A DNA stretch of 64,000 bases. It comes from Myotis daubentonii. Lineage: Eukaryota; Chordata; Mammalia; Chiroptera; Vespertilionidae. A program made the translations under genes and the position numbers. Shown piece after piece: positions 35,098-47,067 of this stretch. Position 1 is the first letter of the stretch. The number at the start of each line of letters is the position of its first letter. Where the stretch lies: NCBI RefSeq assembly GCF_963259705.1, contig NC_081846.1:55705205-55769204 (forward strand), in the 5' to 3' direction. The notes below the pieces were generated by a model. It was given only the letters and a program-made list of their open reading frames with translations. It was not told the origin of the DNA and did no database searches.

Positions 35098-35800
35098 TTT
35101 GTTATGCTTCCTTGGTGCACACCCTAGTGGTCTTTGTTCGCAGTCTTATAGATAAATTTTGATTGTTGTAGCTAATTCCAGGGAGGGTTTGACCTCCAGG
35201 CCAAGTGGCTATGAGAATCAGCTGTGTCAGCAGTGAGAGAACTTCTGTCCTCTAGGGAGGTGCTAATCTAGCCTTTGCCTGAGGCTATCTGGCAAATGCC
35301 TCTGTGCAGGGCTTGGGCGGGGCGGGTCGCACAGGATCAACAGGGTGGGCCGGAGAGAGCAGTTATGGCGGCTCTCAGTCCTGTCCCAAGGGGCTCTGCC
35401 TCTCTGAGTCCCAGCACCCGCTGCAAAGCTCGGAGAGAAAGCTGCACTCACTCTGACCGAAGCCAGACAGTCCCGCTTCTCCCGTTTGAGTCTGGGTCCC
35501 TAAAGACTCGCCCGGATCTGGTGCTCAGAGTCTGCGACTCCCTCCCGATTGAAAACAACAACCGCGCCCTCCGCCGCCAGCCCGCTCCACGCACTCCGCA
35601 CCTCAGAATTTGACTTCAGCACTGCGCCTCCTCTGAGTGTCCGTATGCGTTTCTCTTTCCTCCTAGTTGTAGGACTTCCACTCAGCCAGCGTTCCTGTGG
35701 TTCTGGGTGATGTCCCTTCCGTTTTTTGGTTTCACTTTTGAAGTAGTTGTTCAAAGCAGCAAACTCCAGCATTAACCTATGCTGCCATCTTGGTTCTCCA
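35098..35800 (-). promoter_or_regulatory. 5'UTR / presumptive internal promoter of half-L1
   Basis: L1 5'UTRs carry an internal RNA polymerase II promoter. This segment is complete, GC-rich and CpG-containing (ggcgggtcgc, cgccctccgccgcc on the plus strand). It begins with an agatggc core, which resembles a YY1 site as in other L1s. Activity is not shown by sequence. Confidence 0.55.
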
Positions 35801-35812
35801 CATTATCTTTTT

Positions 35813-36461
35813 AAAAATGAACATTTCACAGAAGGAGAGAAATAGTAAAATGTGAAACTGTTCCTAATCGTTGGATTAAAGGTCATTATTTGTGGTATGA
35901 CTCTATAATAGTTGGGTTTTTAAGTTGGCTTGAAGGTATATCATTCTTCTAAGACTTACATGTGTTTTAGAAGAGCAAGTGGGGTTTTTTTTTTAATGCT
36001 ATACCTTACTGACATACCTACAAGTGTCCAAGTTTTCTAAAAGATTAAATTAGAAGTTTCACCTTTTCATTAAGGGATGGACATATACTACTAATTTATT
36101 TAGCTCTGCCTTTAAAGTTTGGTTTGGTATGGGGGAGGGAGGGTGGGAAGTTCCTGGATGGTGGTAGCTTGTGTATCTTTATAACTTGCTTATCAGAAAA
36201 TTCCGGTTGTCTACATCTCTTTATTGTTGAATTTGCACCTGCTTTAGATCTTTCCTAAATGTTGTTGATTTCTCATACTCTCAAACCTCCTATAATTTCT
36301 ATCGTTGTTTCTTTAGAGATCTTTCTTTCCTTCTTTTCCCTGTGCCAAGTCATCTGGTGTGTTTCTGCTGTTACTAGGTTGCTCATTGTGGAAGCAGAAG
36401 CCAGTGTTGGGCCTTCTGGGAGTATGTTTTGAGAAATTCTTACTTCTAGTGTCTTCCAGAA
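35813..36461. other. Intronic sequence without recognised gene
   Basis: Nothing supported. Confidence 0.45.
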
Positions 36462-36639
36462 TCTCACCTATAATATAAAACCCCAGTGACCCATCTGGGC
36501 AGATGACCAGAACGACCGGTCAACCAGTCTCCATGATGCTCACTGACCACCAGGGGGAAGATGCAGGAGCTGCCCCCTGGTGGTCAGTGTGCTCCCACAG
36601 CAGGCCCCAGTGCATGAATCTGTGCACTAGGCCACTAAT
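36462..36639 (+). mobile_element. Short HeliBat Helitron
   Basis: The 178-bp element begins tctcacctataatataaaac and ends gtgcatgaatctgtgcactaggccactaat, where the terminal CTAGT has mutated to CTAAT. It keeps the agtgaccc...gatgaccagaacgaccggtc block and the paired CTCF-like motifs, and little else: it is the smallest HeliBat here. Confidence 0.85.
36547..36583. promoter_or_regulatory. Convergent CTCF-like motif pair in HeliBat
   Basis: CCACCAGGGGGAAG (36547-36560, plus) faces ctgccccctggtgg (36570-36583), spaced by 9 nt. The right motif is a perfect family match; the left has one change. Confidence 0.4.
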
Positions 36640-38004
36640 ATTCACTATAACAACATAGCCCAAAGATGTCCCTTTTTAAAGCTGTCAGTGAGATTCAACA
36701 GAATTAAAGATGTTTTAGATGATTGTCTTATGAGACTATTTCGATAATTTGGCTACCATTCTTTAAATAGTTGATCCATTAATACATTACAGAAAGGAAA
36801 AGAAAATGGTATGTTTTAATATTTTTTCTCCAAAATAATATGTGCTCATAAAAAAATATATATAAAGTAGTTTGAAGAAGGTGCTAAGAATCAAAATTAA
36901 TCCCATTGCTAAAGAACCCCTCTCCATAGTTTATTTGTCAATACTTAAAATATGTGTATTCAGTTAACCATACCTGATTCATAAGGTCAAGATAACACAG
37001 CATCTAAGTTACATGAGAGAAAGAGAGGGAGGGGGGAGGGAGGAAAGGAGGGAAGGGGAAAAGGAGGAAGGCGGGGGTGAGAGAGAGAATGATTGAGATA
37101 TGAGAACCTAAGCAGTACAGGGTTCTGAAAGACAAGGACATGGTGCCATAGCTCTCTGAATATTGTGAATATTTAATGAGCACTAATGATGGTTCACACA
37201 TCACCAATCCAAAGATAATAAAATAAATGCCTTTATATGTAGTTCTTTGTAATAAGAAAAAAAAACCCTACAAACTAAGAACTGGTCTTTTACTAACTAT
37301 ACCTTGTTGCTGTTTACTTTAATCACAAAGGCTACTTCATATATATATATATTAATTGCATCACACACGTGTGTCAAGATGTGTGCATATACCAGGCATA
37401 TTGGAGTTATTGCGCATTTTCATTTAGACCCTATTTACACACACAAACACATATATTCATTTTGCTATTTTGTACACTCTCCTAAGAACCTTATTTTAGA
37501 ACAGTCCACAGTGAGTAATAAAAACACCCTTGTGTTTCAGTTCCTGGCACTTTAGGAAATATTAATTTACAATTGCTGTTCCCAGAACTTTTAGCTCACC
37601 ACAAATGATTTTAGAGCATCAACATAGCTTTGTGATCTGTTTCTTTCCAACTGCATTAGAAACCAGGAAAAACAACGGGTAAAACCCATTGTTATCATCA
37701 ACTTCAGAGGCTCAAAATAATTTGTTTTCCTGGAATTTTATATTGAATATTATTAAAGTAACTTGATCATCAGTTTAGGGTTTATGCTCATATTGTATGT
37801 TATTCATAATTAAAATAAACTTGTTTCAGTAAAACAAAATGAGATTTGGGACAGGTAAAGGGAAAAGAAAGATAACTACTTGGCTAACATAGCACAGAAT
37901 TGTCCTCCAGAGTAGATACAGCGGGCATCCTGGCTTTTTCTTTAACTGCTTCCCCCCCCCCCCCCCCCACCACCCCTAGAGCTGAGGGCACAAGGAAGAG
38001 GGAT
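36640..38004. other. Intronic sequence without recognised gene
   Basis: Apart from the GA tract, nothing is supported. Confidence 0.45.
37018..37090. repeat. Purine-rich GA low-complexity tract
   Basis: Almost pure A/G, alternating gagag and gggagg runs. Confidence 0.85.
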
Positions 38005-38175
38005 GTGATTTGGCACAGGCAGCCCTAGTTCAGTCTGGCTCCCTGAAAGATCTTGGGCAAGTTGCTTTTCCTTTCTGACCTCAGTGTTCTCAGTCATAAA
38101 AGTGGGGGGATTAAGTAAGACAACGTATGTAAAATTCTTCTGCCAGTGCTTGGCACAAATGGCATGGAACAAATA
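38005..38175 (+). mobile_element. MIR SINE
   Basis: atcttgggcaagttgctttt, ctgacctcagtgttctcagt, cataaaagtggggggattaa and cagtgcttggcac are in MIR order. A poly-C run at 37951-37968 precedes it. Confidence 0.78.
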
Positions 38176-38375
38176 TGGTTTCTTTCTTTCCTTTCCCTCA
38201 CCTTCCGTCCTCTTACTGTTGAGTAGTTATTGGATATTCCTCCGTGCTCATTCTGTTGTCTGTGCCTATGGCCACCATCTTTCCTTTTCTTTCACAGTTT
38301 AACTCTTTAAATCAGTCAGTTCAACCACCGTTTATTGAGGATCTATTATGTGAAAGGCATAAGACATATAAATGA

Positions 38376-38619
38376 ACTAGAGGCCCGGTGCACGAAATTC
38401 TTGCATGGGTAGGATCCCTAAGCCTGGCCGATTGGGACCTTCCGGCTGCTGGCCAGGGCCTCCCTTTCCCAAGTGCTGGCTGCCGGCTGGGGCCTTCCTT
38501 TGTTCCACGCTGCCCCCTGGTGGTCAGCGCACATCATAGTGAGCGATAGAACTCCAGGTCACAGGGTTGAACTCCCACGGGAACACTTTGTGTATTAGCC
38601 TTTTTTACATATATATAGA
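38376..38619 (-). mobile_element. HeliBat Helitron (minus strand)
   Basis: Minus orientation: the plus strand starts actagaggcccggtgcacga (complement of the 3' end with CTAGT) and ends in atatatatagat (complement of TCTATATATAT, the 5' TC end). The flanking bases are A on the left and T on the right, the classical A/T insertion site. It contains one perfect CTCF-like motif (38510-38523). Confidence 0.93.
38510..38523 (-). promoter_or_regulatory. CTCF-like motif in HeliBat
   Basis: ctgccccctggtgg is the complement of CCACCAGGGGGCAG. Only one motif of the pair is retained. Confidence 0.35.
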
Positions 38620-38657
38620 TAAGATGTGGTTCCTATCTTTAACAAGATTATATATAT

Positions 38658-38968
38658 ACTAGAGGCCCAGTACACGGATTTTGCACCAGTGGGGTCCCTC
38701 AGCCTGGCCTGTGGGGATTGGGCCAAAACTGGCTCTGTGACATCCCCCAAGGGGTCCTGGATTATGAGAGGGCGGTTCTCAGGTGATGCATCCCCTGAAT
38801 CAGGCTACCTCCTCTCTGGTTCTGGGTGCATCACCTGAGAACCACAGCTGCCAAGTCACCGCAGCTCGGCAGCTCCTGCATTGAGCGTCTGCCCCCTGGT
38901 AATCAGCGCACATCATAGCTACCAGTCGAACGGTTGAACGGTCGCTCAGGCTTTCATATATATATAGA
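38658..38968 (-). mobile_element. HeliBat Helitron (minus strand), neighbour of the previous one
   Basis: It starts actagaggcccagtacacgg and ends tatatatatagat, the same termini as the element 38 bp to its left and in the same orientation. Its interior differs: it includes the aaccggtcctga-type, GGTGATGCATC and ctggttctgggtgcatcacc inverted block (about 38792-38838) also seen in the HeliBat at 22246. A weakened CTCF-like motif lies at 38889-38902. Confidence 0.92.
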
Positions 38969-40109
38969 TGAGGAAAAGATGATAGACAGATTGGCAGATG
39001 GAAGCGAGGGAGGGAGGGAGGGAGAGAGAAAGGAGAGGGGGGGGTGGAGATAATGAGTTCGGCTTGAAGTTATTGTGTATTTTCATTAAGACCCTATTCA
39101 GATGGACAGTGGAATGTACTGTCATGTTTTTTACAGCACACCTATAAAATTAAATTGAGTATTCTATTCTGTATTCTGTTACAATCAAGCTATTATAGCA
39201 AAGGAAGAATGAAAAAGTTTGTTGTCCACTAGCTCCAGCTTTTCCAGTTGTATCATTAGATGGACTTCCTCAGAATTTTTTGTTATGTATCTTATAAAGA
39301 TTTACAGAAAGCATTTTTATTGAATTCATCATGTATTCATTCATATTAAAACTGCCTTAACTTTGGAAACTTTAATTTCCAACTTTTATAACAACAGTTT
39401 TACTTTTCTGGATTTCTGCAACTTATTTTCTGCCTCACCTCTCCCTAAGGGGAGCTGTCACCATTTTACAATATTTAATAAGGAACACAGTCTTGGTACC
39501 TACATATCCTGTTCATTACTATCTCTAGAGCTTACTGCCCATGTCTGCTGTTATATACCAGCTGGGAAATTGTTCCCAGGACCCCATGTACAGTTGGGGA
39601 CATTGTCACCTGCACAAGAAATGCCAGCTCCCAGGAGGTGTTTGGGGCCGAAATCCATCTCACACTTAGTCACCAAGTCCTATGCCCGAGGTATTTCCTC
39701 CTCTCATAGAGAGTACCTTTTCTGATCTACAAGAAGGCACCTTAAGGGCTAGCAGTGACCCTGGTTGCTCCCTGAGTATCATGTGGTCTCATATGGTTAA
39801 CATAGGATGTCTGAGACAAGCAGAGGTCTTGGATTTGCAGGGCCAATTGGTTCCAGATTTAGTCAGTTCCTTGCTTTTTGACAGTGAATAAATATGTGGC
39901 TGTCCCCGCCCCCATTTTTTCCTTGACATAAGGCTCATAAAAAAATATGTACCATTCTGACATGTGATCCTAAGTTGTCTGTGCTATTCCTTCCACCCAA
40001 AGTAGATGATGAAAGCTCATTCAAAGCCCCAAGAGTAAGGATGGTGAGGGAAGACTTACAGAAAGCTCTGCTGTTTGCCCCAACTGTGTAGCCATGATTT
40101 AAACTGTGT
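38969..40109. other. Intronic sequence without recognised gene
   Basis: Beyond the purine tract nothing is supported. The 120-codon open frame at 39363-39725 has no recognisable domain. Confidence 0.4.
38998..39055. repeat. Purine-rich (GGGA)n/(GA)n tract
   Basis: gaggg units merge into a G run. Confidence 0.85.
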
Positions 40110-40496
40110 CAGGCTTCTATTTCCACTGGCAAGAGAAATGTTGGACTGTGGAGAGGCAACAGCCCACATACATCCAGATCTGTGCAGACACCATGGTAGC
40201 CATCAGCACGTGTGGCTGTAGAGCACATGAAATGCAACAAGTCCAAATTGAGATGCAGTGCCAGTGTAGAATCCACGCTGGATCTCAGTTACTTAGTAGA
40301 AAAAATGTTCAACATCTCATTATTATTTTTATATTGATTGCATGTTGAAATGATAATATGTTGGATATATTGGGTTAAAATATTAAAATTAATTTCATGT
40401 TTCCTTTTACTCTTTAATGTGGTTACCACAAAATGTAAAATTATATATGTGGGTCACATTTGTGGTTTGCATTCTATTTCTATTGGACAGCGCTGG
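40110..40496 (-). mobile_element. Ancient hAT DNA transposon fragment
   Basis: The right end reads ctatttctattggacagcgctg, whose complement (cagcgctgtccaatag) is the start of a common placental hAT-type MER element. Inside, attaatttcatgtttcc, tgtggttaccacaaaatgta and acacatgtggctgtagagca follow the order of that element. The exact family was not determined. Confidence 0.55.
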
Positions 40497-42479
40497 TCTA
40501 GGTATTTCAAGAGAAAAGGAGGGGTTGGAATGCGCATATGATTTTTTTCATAGCCTGTAATTCATAAAATACAATAATTTGTTTCCTCATTGCAGGAAAC
40601 CTGGGCTTTCTCCCCGCTATACTTAGGACACGAATATCATTGATTACATGGTCTTTCAATCCCATGGCTGTTCTGTAGTTTACTTAATATTTGGATTACT
40701 TAGAATATTTCTATATATTTTCCAGTGATCTTTGTATACAATCTTAATACTTTCCATAGGAGAAATAGTTTTAAGCTGCTGCTCCAAATTGCCCTTCAAG
40801 TGTGACTAGCTTACTGTTACCAAAAGTTGATGCCTCTTCTGCCATTTCTTTGCAATGTGAGTTATCATCATATCCAATTTGATAGCATATGTTATCTCTA
40901 TCAGAAAAACAACTAAATTTGACACTCTGACATGAGCTGCTCAGTGTAAAATAACAGAAAATGATGAAGGATAGCTTAATCTAGCCCACATTGGACAGAG
41001 GTTTGAATTGATTGGTAGTCTTTGCAGAAATACGGCAGACTCAGTGACCACTCCACATTATCTTTTTACTGAATGTCTGGTCCTCTTTGCCAGCCATGAG
41101 GGTCCTTAATGAGTAAATAATTTAAAATACATGGAATACCTGGCAGATTAGTCTTGTGGGAAGCAATCCATAGATGTGCCCTGGAAGTGAAAGGAAACCA
41201 AAAACAGTTAACAACATTACGTGGAGTTTTAGAAGCACATAATGAAGATCCTGGGGGAAAGAGCCCTTCTCAACTGGGAAGTTTTTAATTGGCATGGCTA
41301 CCTGGGATACAGTTACATCAGCATTGCAAGGCCAATTAGCCAAGAGTTCACAAAAATCTGTTCGGTGCCTTCTGCACTTGAGAACAAATGGAAAGAAACC
41401 GGGAACACACCTTAGCTTCCCTTCTTTCATTTAGCAAGAGTAGGAACTAGTGCGTGTCAAGAAATTGATCGTTGCTGTTGTCTCCAGAACATTAACATCT
41501 TTCACACACAACAATTTGAACAGTTCGCTGGGAGGTTGCTGCCCTGTAATTGTCATGTTCCAGGTTAGCTGCACGGTTGTAACAGTAAGAGAGGCTCAGC
41601 CAGTTGATGAATTGCTTGCTCCTGGACATTCGTGCGGCTTCTTCCTGCTACTCCATTCCAGGAGTAGAGCTTGAGGATACTGCTAATCCTTATATCTTTG
41701 CATTTTTTCACTCGGTTGATTAGTTTGATAATAAAATAGATATTTCTGAAAATATCCCCCCCCCCAAAAAAAAAATTATAGCGTATGCATACTCTTATCC
41801 CCTTTTCAGGCGATGGGTAGGTCACATACCATTTCTCCAGAAACCGTTTTTGTTTTGTTTGTTTTTCTTTTTGCTAAACTTAATGTGTATAAGCCATATT
41901 CTTTAGATTCTAGACATCTTTTTTTCTCTCCTGTCTGTGGGTGATAGATTCTAATCCTCATTACTTTGCTTTTTGTTATGTGATTAGCTGAAGGGCTTTG
42001 GCCTTTACTTTCTTCGATAAATACCTTTTCTCCTCATTTAAGAATAAAGTCTTAGGTATACATTCTAGCTTTTTTGTTTGGCCCTATGACCATAGTTTTG
42101 GTTTTTTTCTCCTTGAATTGTCTATCCTGTGTGTCTACTTTTATTTGCATAAACTTAAAACGTGTGCTTTAAATTTAGCCTGACATGGTGGCTAAAGGGA
42201 TGAATTTGGGGTTTAAATGTTTTAGTTTCATTTTCCTGAAGTGGATGGATTGTGTTGCATTATTTCCTTGGCCCGGCACACTCTTCAGGGCACAGGTCCA
42301 ATCTTGGCTCTAGTAACGGTCTCTTCCCATTTCAGCCAACAGTTTCCTTAACACACATTGTCCCTGGAAGTGGCTACTCCGTGAACTTCAAGAGGAGCCG
42401 GACCGGGATCCTTCTTTTCACTGAGCACCTACCGGATCCCCTTGTTTCCTTTCTGACCCCCTTCCTCCTGCAGAGCAGT
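40497..42479. other. Intronic sequence without recognised gene
   Basis: A C-run followed by an A-run (41757-41776) is the only repeat noticed. No gene supported. Confidence 0.45.
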
Positions 42480-42612
42480 GGGTAGAGGAGTCACTGTCCC
42501 CAGAGGCCCTCCTTCCTTTCTCTGTAGAACAGGACTGATCTCCTTTTCCAGGTTGTTGTGGGGCTTGGATGAGATACATGTGTGAAAGACTTCATACAAT
42601 GTCAAATGTGAC
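42480..42612 (+). mobile_element. MIR 3' fragment
   Basis: tgtagaacaggactgatctc, ggttgttgtggggcttggat, gagatacatgtgtgaaag are MIR 3'-half blocks. Confidence 0.55.
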
Positions 42613-45540
42613 AGTTCTTTAAAAGTTTATCATGAAAACGAAACACTTGTTAGAGCTTCTCTCCTGGTTCTTACTTAACTGCCCACATGTTTGTCGTATA
42701 CTTGTTAGACATACCAATGCGTCATTCGTTAAGTCATCTGTTTACGCAAAAATGTTTGGTAGAGGTCCTAAAGCATTTTACTACATCGTCTTCTTTATTT
42801 CTGCAAAATCTCCTTGTGTGTTGTCTTGTTAGAGCAATGGGAATCTTCCCTACTGTAGGTATAGTGAGGATTCTTCATGGAAGAGGATGAAAGTATTTAT
42901 GAAACTGCATGCTCAAAATTACCATCATTGCTTAAAGTGGAATTTCAAGTGTCAGTATCTCATTATACATGGTATTAGGACAGGTGCTGTACCCCTCAAG
43001 TTTTCATCTGTTTTAAATCAATACACTTTATATCCCCATTTTCCTTATAGTTCACCATTCATGCTCAAGAGTTGCATGGTTTCATCTCTCTGAAAGATGT
43101 GTTGGTTTTAAAGAGACTGATTTGTTATCATCTCCTTAATTTCCATGGCAGCATCTCTCTGATTCTTCTGTGATTGCAAATTACTGTGGTTTATGCCCAG
43201 TCACTAGAAGAAAATTTAATTCGTCGTTTACTGGACCTAGAAGTGCTTATTCCTGCCCCCTACTTCACTTGCCCTTCATCCCTGCCCTGTTGCCTCTGAG
43301 GTGCATGCTTTGGGAAGGCATGGAGTCTGGTCTGGGAACTGAGCTGCAGCTTAAGGCTTTCTTTCTGAGTTCAGGTGTTTGTGAGAGGAAACAAGCAGGG
43401 CCTGGGGTAATTAGTACGCCCAGGGAAGGCCAGGGTGTTAAGGGGGCAATTATCACCTTCCTCTGGACACCGTTTGGGAGAGACACTGGCCTGATGGGGC
43501 CCACCCAGGTAAAAGCAAAACAGCTATTTTGGTTCCATGTAGTAAGCTGGGTACTTAACTTTTATTTGGGACTGGGTCTTTTATTTGATCCACCTTCTAA
43601 AATAGATACCATGTTCCTTACAAGATAGTGGGAGTTAGTATTATTAGGATCATAATATAGGTTATATGTAATAAAATATACTTAGCAAATAAGCACAGGA
43701 GAGATAATCATGTCACATTTCTACTTTTCACTCTCAACTCAAGCTCAAACGACCTATCCTTAACCATCCCCACCACCCAGGGCCTGGGTCTCTAGGAACA
43801 GTCAACTCACTTCCATCCAGGTTACCTTCTACCAGTATTTGAAGCCCATCTTAACCCCAGAGATGATACATTTACTCTTTAAAGTAGGAGGCACTTTACA
43901 CTTACCTGAAAAGAATTATGTGTGTGTGTGTATGTATGTATGTATGTATGTATGTATGTATGTATATAAACTATGGTGTGTAATGAAGCTCTTTGGTTAC
44001 TTCCTTTGACACTATGTCATTAGTGATTTTATAGAATTACTAGGATCTTGGTTCCCTTTTGAGGATCTTATTTTTGCAGGTTCTACAGGACCTTTGTAAG
44101 GATCTATAAAATGCTGCACGTATGTTCAGGACCCGTTTTAGGTTGGCTGTGTGTGCATGCAAGGTTAAGGGACAGTGCTGGACATCCGGGGAGCCAAGGG
44201 TTGTGTTCTGCTGACTCGGCAGGACAGGTGCCGTAAGTATGAGGAGGCGTCCTTGCAGGTAACAATACCTCCTTGAGCTGCATTCTCGAGAGAACGAGAG
44301 GGAGGAAAGCTAGTCAGAAGCCTTATCCCTCTTCTCGTTTTTTGGTTTTGGTTTTTTTTCATGTTTATTTTTATTGGGAGCATGGTCAATTCATACACAA
44401 TTGTATAGAATTTATTGGGCTGGTTTTGTCTCAGTTTATAACTTGAAATTAAAATAAATAGAATGATGTGTGAGGTATGGTGTGTTTTTTTAAGGTGTTT
44501 TCGCCATTATTCTTTTACTCAGTCATTCTATCTACATAACTATTATTCTTATTGACATTAATCTTATTGATCATCCAGTCCAGTCCCCTTCTCAAAGCAG
44601 GGATCCCAACCTGTAACCCATCAACCCGTCATCTTTTAGTAAGTCCCAGATTTTTGGATTTTAAGGACCAGTACACTAAACAAAAATGATTGCAGTTAGA
44701 GATCTCATCTAGAATCAAGATTTTATTTTGTCAAAAAGGACACACCTGAAACAACCATCGTCTTTCATTATTATTTCATAAAAAGGACACTTTAATAGAA
44801 AAAATGTAAAAACTATATAATCTTAGATTTTTTTTTGAAAAATGCACCACACTTACTTTCCTGCTTACCACTGACAGACTGCTGGTCTTGTCTTCCCAGG
44901 TTAGTTTTGGGAGACACTTCTCTGCAGCAGCATAAATGGCCCCGCCCCAGATGGTCGCCTGGCTCTGCTTGGACACTACCAAGGGCAGCAAACTCCACAT
45001 CCTTCCTCAGAGGATGCTATTTCTAGATTTTTGTCAGTGGTACTCGCTCTCTTCTGAGAGAGCTCAGACGAGGTAAAAAGAGGTGTCCAGGACAGATGTG
45101 TTCCATGTAGGAAGCACTCGATGAAAGCAGGCTGTCATCATTCATGTATTCTTTCGTCTACCCCTTTCTTCTGAATTTTGACCGTTTCCTATTTGCCAGG
45201 CACTGTGCTGCAGCCTGATGTACAAAGAGGAGGGCAGTCCAAGGGCACACGTGTTACGGGGACGCAGACTTGCAGGTAGTGAGTGCGGCAGTTGCTGGGT
45301 GTCGCACCTGGTTCTGTGGAGACACGCTGCCTTGGGCACAGTGCAGAGGCAGGGCTTGGCTCTGCCAGGGAAGGTCAGGAAAGGGTGCTGCTGGAGAGCC
45401 CTGTTAAACAGCGGCTTGCAGAATGACACTGAGTTTCCCAGGTGATGTAACAGCTTAAAGGTCAGGAAGTTAAGGTGGAACAGGGGGGACTTGAATAAGG
45501 ACGTACCGGCAAGCTGGCTCTCTATGTGTTTGCTGTGGCT
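42613..45540. other. Intronic sequence without recognised gene
   Basis: It contains a (TG)n(TATG)n microsatellite at 43919-43970. The open frame 43170-43628 (152 codons) shows no domain, signal or family pattern. Nothing else is supported. Confidence 0.4.
43919..43970. repeat. (TG)n/(TATG)n microsatellite
   Basis: TG dinucleotides lead into tandem TATG tetramers. Confidence 0.93.
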
Positions 45541-45544
45541 GTAA

Positions 45545-45965
45545 CATGGGGAGATGGGGGGCAGGAGGAGGGCTTCAAACAGCAGAAATGGGCTGTCTTA
45601 TAGTTCTGGGGGCTAGAAGTCCAAAACTAAGGTGTCAGCAGAGCCATGTTCCCTCCGAAACTTGGAAGGGAGAATCCTTCCTTCCTTCCCTCTTCCTGGC
45701 TTCTGGTGATGTGCCGGCAATCCTTAGCGTGCTGGCTTGCAGCTGTGTCCCTCTGCCTCCGTCATCACATGTCACGTCTCTGTCTGTGTCCATATATCTC
45801 TCTTGTAAGGACACCCGTCTACCTTGGATCAGGGTCTACTCAAATGACCTCATCTTAACTTGATTATATCTGCAAAGACCCTATTTTATAAGATCACAGT
45901 CACAGGACGGGCTTTTGGGGAACACGAGCCCATAATGGTGGATGTTGGGAATGAAGGCCCAAGAG
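45545..45965 (-). mobile_element. ERVL-MaLR-type LTR remnant
   Basis: The complement of a mammalian MaLR LTR is visible: tagttctgggggctagaagt, aaaactaaggtgtcagcaga, tcttgtaaggacacccgtct, ttggatcagggtctactcaa, atgacctcatcttaacttga and aaagaccctattttataaga. Old and lacking internal sequence. The subfamily is not certain. Confidence 0.7.
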
Positions 45966-46805
45966 CGTAAGTTCTTTTCATGATGGAGATCATGTATTTT
46001 TCTCAGTGTGACCTAAGTCTGGTGTTTTGTTTGTTTGGTTTTGGCTTTGTTTCCTTTTTCCTTCAGGGAACTTGAACTTGTTCCCAATCAGAATAGATAT
46101 TTTCATGTGAATAAGCCAAGGCTTTCCCTAAAATTGTACAGTTGATTTTCCCCCTCTTGGAACACATATGGAAGACTTAACGTTTTTCCTATTAAATATT
46201 ATAGTGTTGGCTGTGGCCAAGTACTCATTCTAGGCTGTTGAAATAATTGAGAAGTATTTATTTTGACGTCTTACATTCACCATCCCCCCTAGCTTTGGTA
46301 CATTTATATATTGAATAAGTGTGCCATCATTTACCAGATTTATGTCCTTGTTTAAATGTTCAAAGTGCTGGCCAAGAGCAGAGCCTGTGGCGCGTCACTC
46401 GAGGCTTTTCTCTGTGCTGACTGTGGCCACACTGACCAGCAGACTTCAGCTCAGTCACTAGTTTAACCAGTTACCCCTGCATCCAAACCAAATGTCCTCT
46501 TCCCCGACAGCCTCCAGGAGCAAGTGGTGGTTTGTACTTAACTCAGATCAAAATCTATCGTGCCGCATTCCCAAGCAACCCCTGTCTTCCCACCTGACGA
46601 GGTCATGTCAATAAGAAGTCCTTTTAGCCCTGACCTCCCTTCACAGTCCCTTTATTTGCATGGATAATCAGAACATCTGGAAAATGCAGTGAATTCTAGC
46701 TAGCTTGAGAGTGAGGCATATTATCTCCATTTGGGATATGGTAATTTTGCAAAACTGATACTAAAGTAACTTCCAGCATTTGGTTCTCTTCCATTCTGTT
46801 CTTAT
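45966..46805. other. Intronic sequence without recognised gene
   Basis: Nothing supported. Confidence 0.45.
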
Positions 46806-47067
46806 ATTTATATATATATATAAAAGCCCAGCGACCAAATGGCGGAATGATCAAAACAACCGGTCACTATGACACGCACTGCGACGGCCAACCGGCCCAA
46901 TCCAGCCCTGATCGCCCCCCCCCCCCAACTGCCCGCAGTCCCTCCCCTGGCCAGTCTCACCCCTGATCAGCCCCCCCTCCCCCTCTGGCGCAGCCCCCTA
47001 TCGGCCCCCATCAAGGCAGGCTGGCAGGACCCCACCCGTGCATGAATTCATACACCAGGCATCTGGT
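46806..47067 (+). mobile_element. HeliBat Helitron, degraded ends
   Basis: It begins tatatatatataaaagccca and gcgaccaaatggcgg, continues with a C/G-rich body including a poly-C run (46915-46926), and ends gtgcatgaattcatacaccaggcatctggt, in which CTAGT has become CTGGT. The CTCF-like pair is lost in this copy. Confidence 0.82.

Larger units (their letters stand above)
33901..35800 (-). mobile_element. Full-length half-L1 (HAL1-like) retrotransposon with intact ORF1
   Basis: A 1.9-kb minus-strand unit is flanked by the same 12-mer, cattatcttttt, at 33889-33900 and 35801-35812. Reading on the minus strand it begins ggagaaccaagatggcagca, a typical L1 5'UTR start, and has about 700 bp of GC-rich, CpG-containing 5'UTR (35098-35800). 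An uninterrupted ORF1 follows (34249-35097), then 348 bp of 3'UTR including a G-rich stretch, an AATAAA signal (complement of 33914-33919) and an A-tail. ORF2 (endonuclease and reverse transcriptase) is entirely absent. Both ends and the duplication are present, so this structure was itself copied and inserted; it is not a later deletion. It lies antisense to RBMS1. Confidence 0.9.

Noticed and set aside
33901..35800. Full-length L1 with ORF2 lost by sequencing error
   Set aside because: No trace of endonuclease or reverse-transcriptase coding exists between the ORF1 stop and the 3'UTR, which are only 348 bp from the A-tail.
43170..43628. 152-codon plus-strand open frame
   Set aside because: No domain, signal peptide or family pattern, no promoter or splice context, and nothing like conserved codon structure. 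Likely chance.
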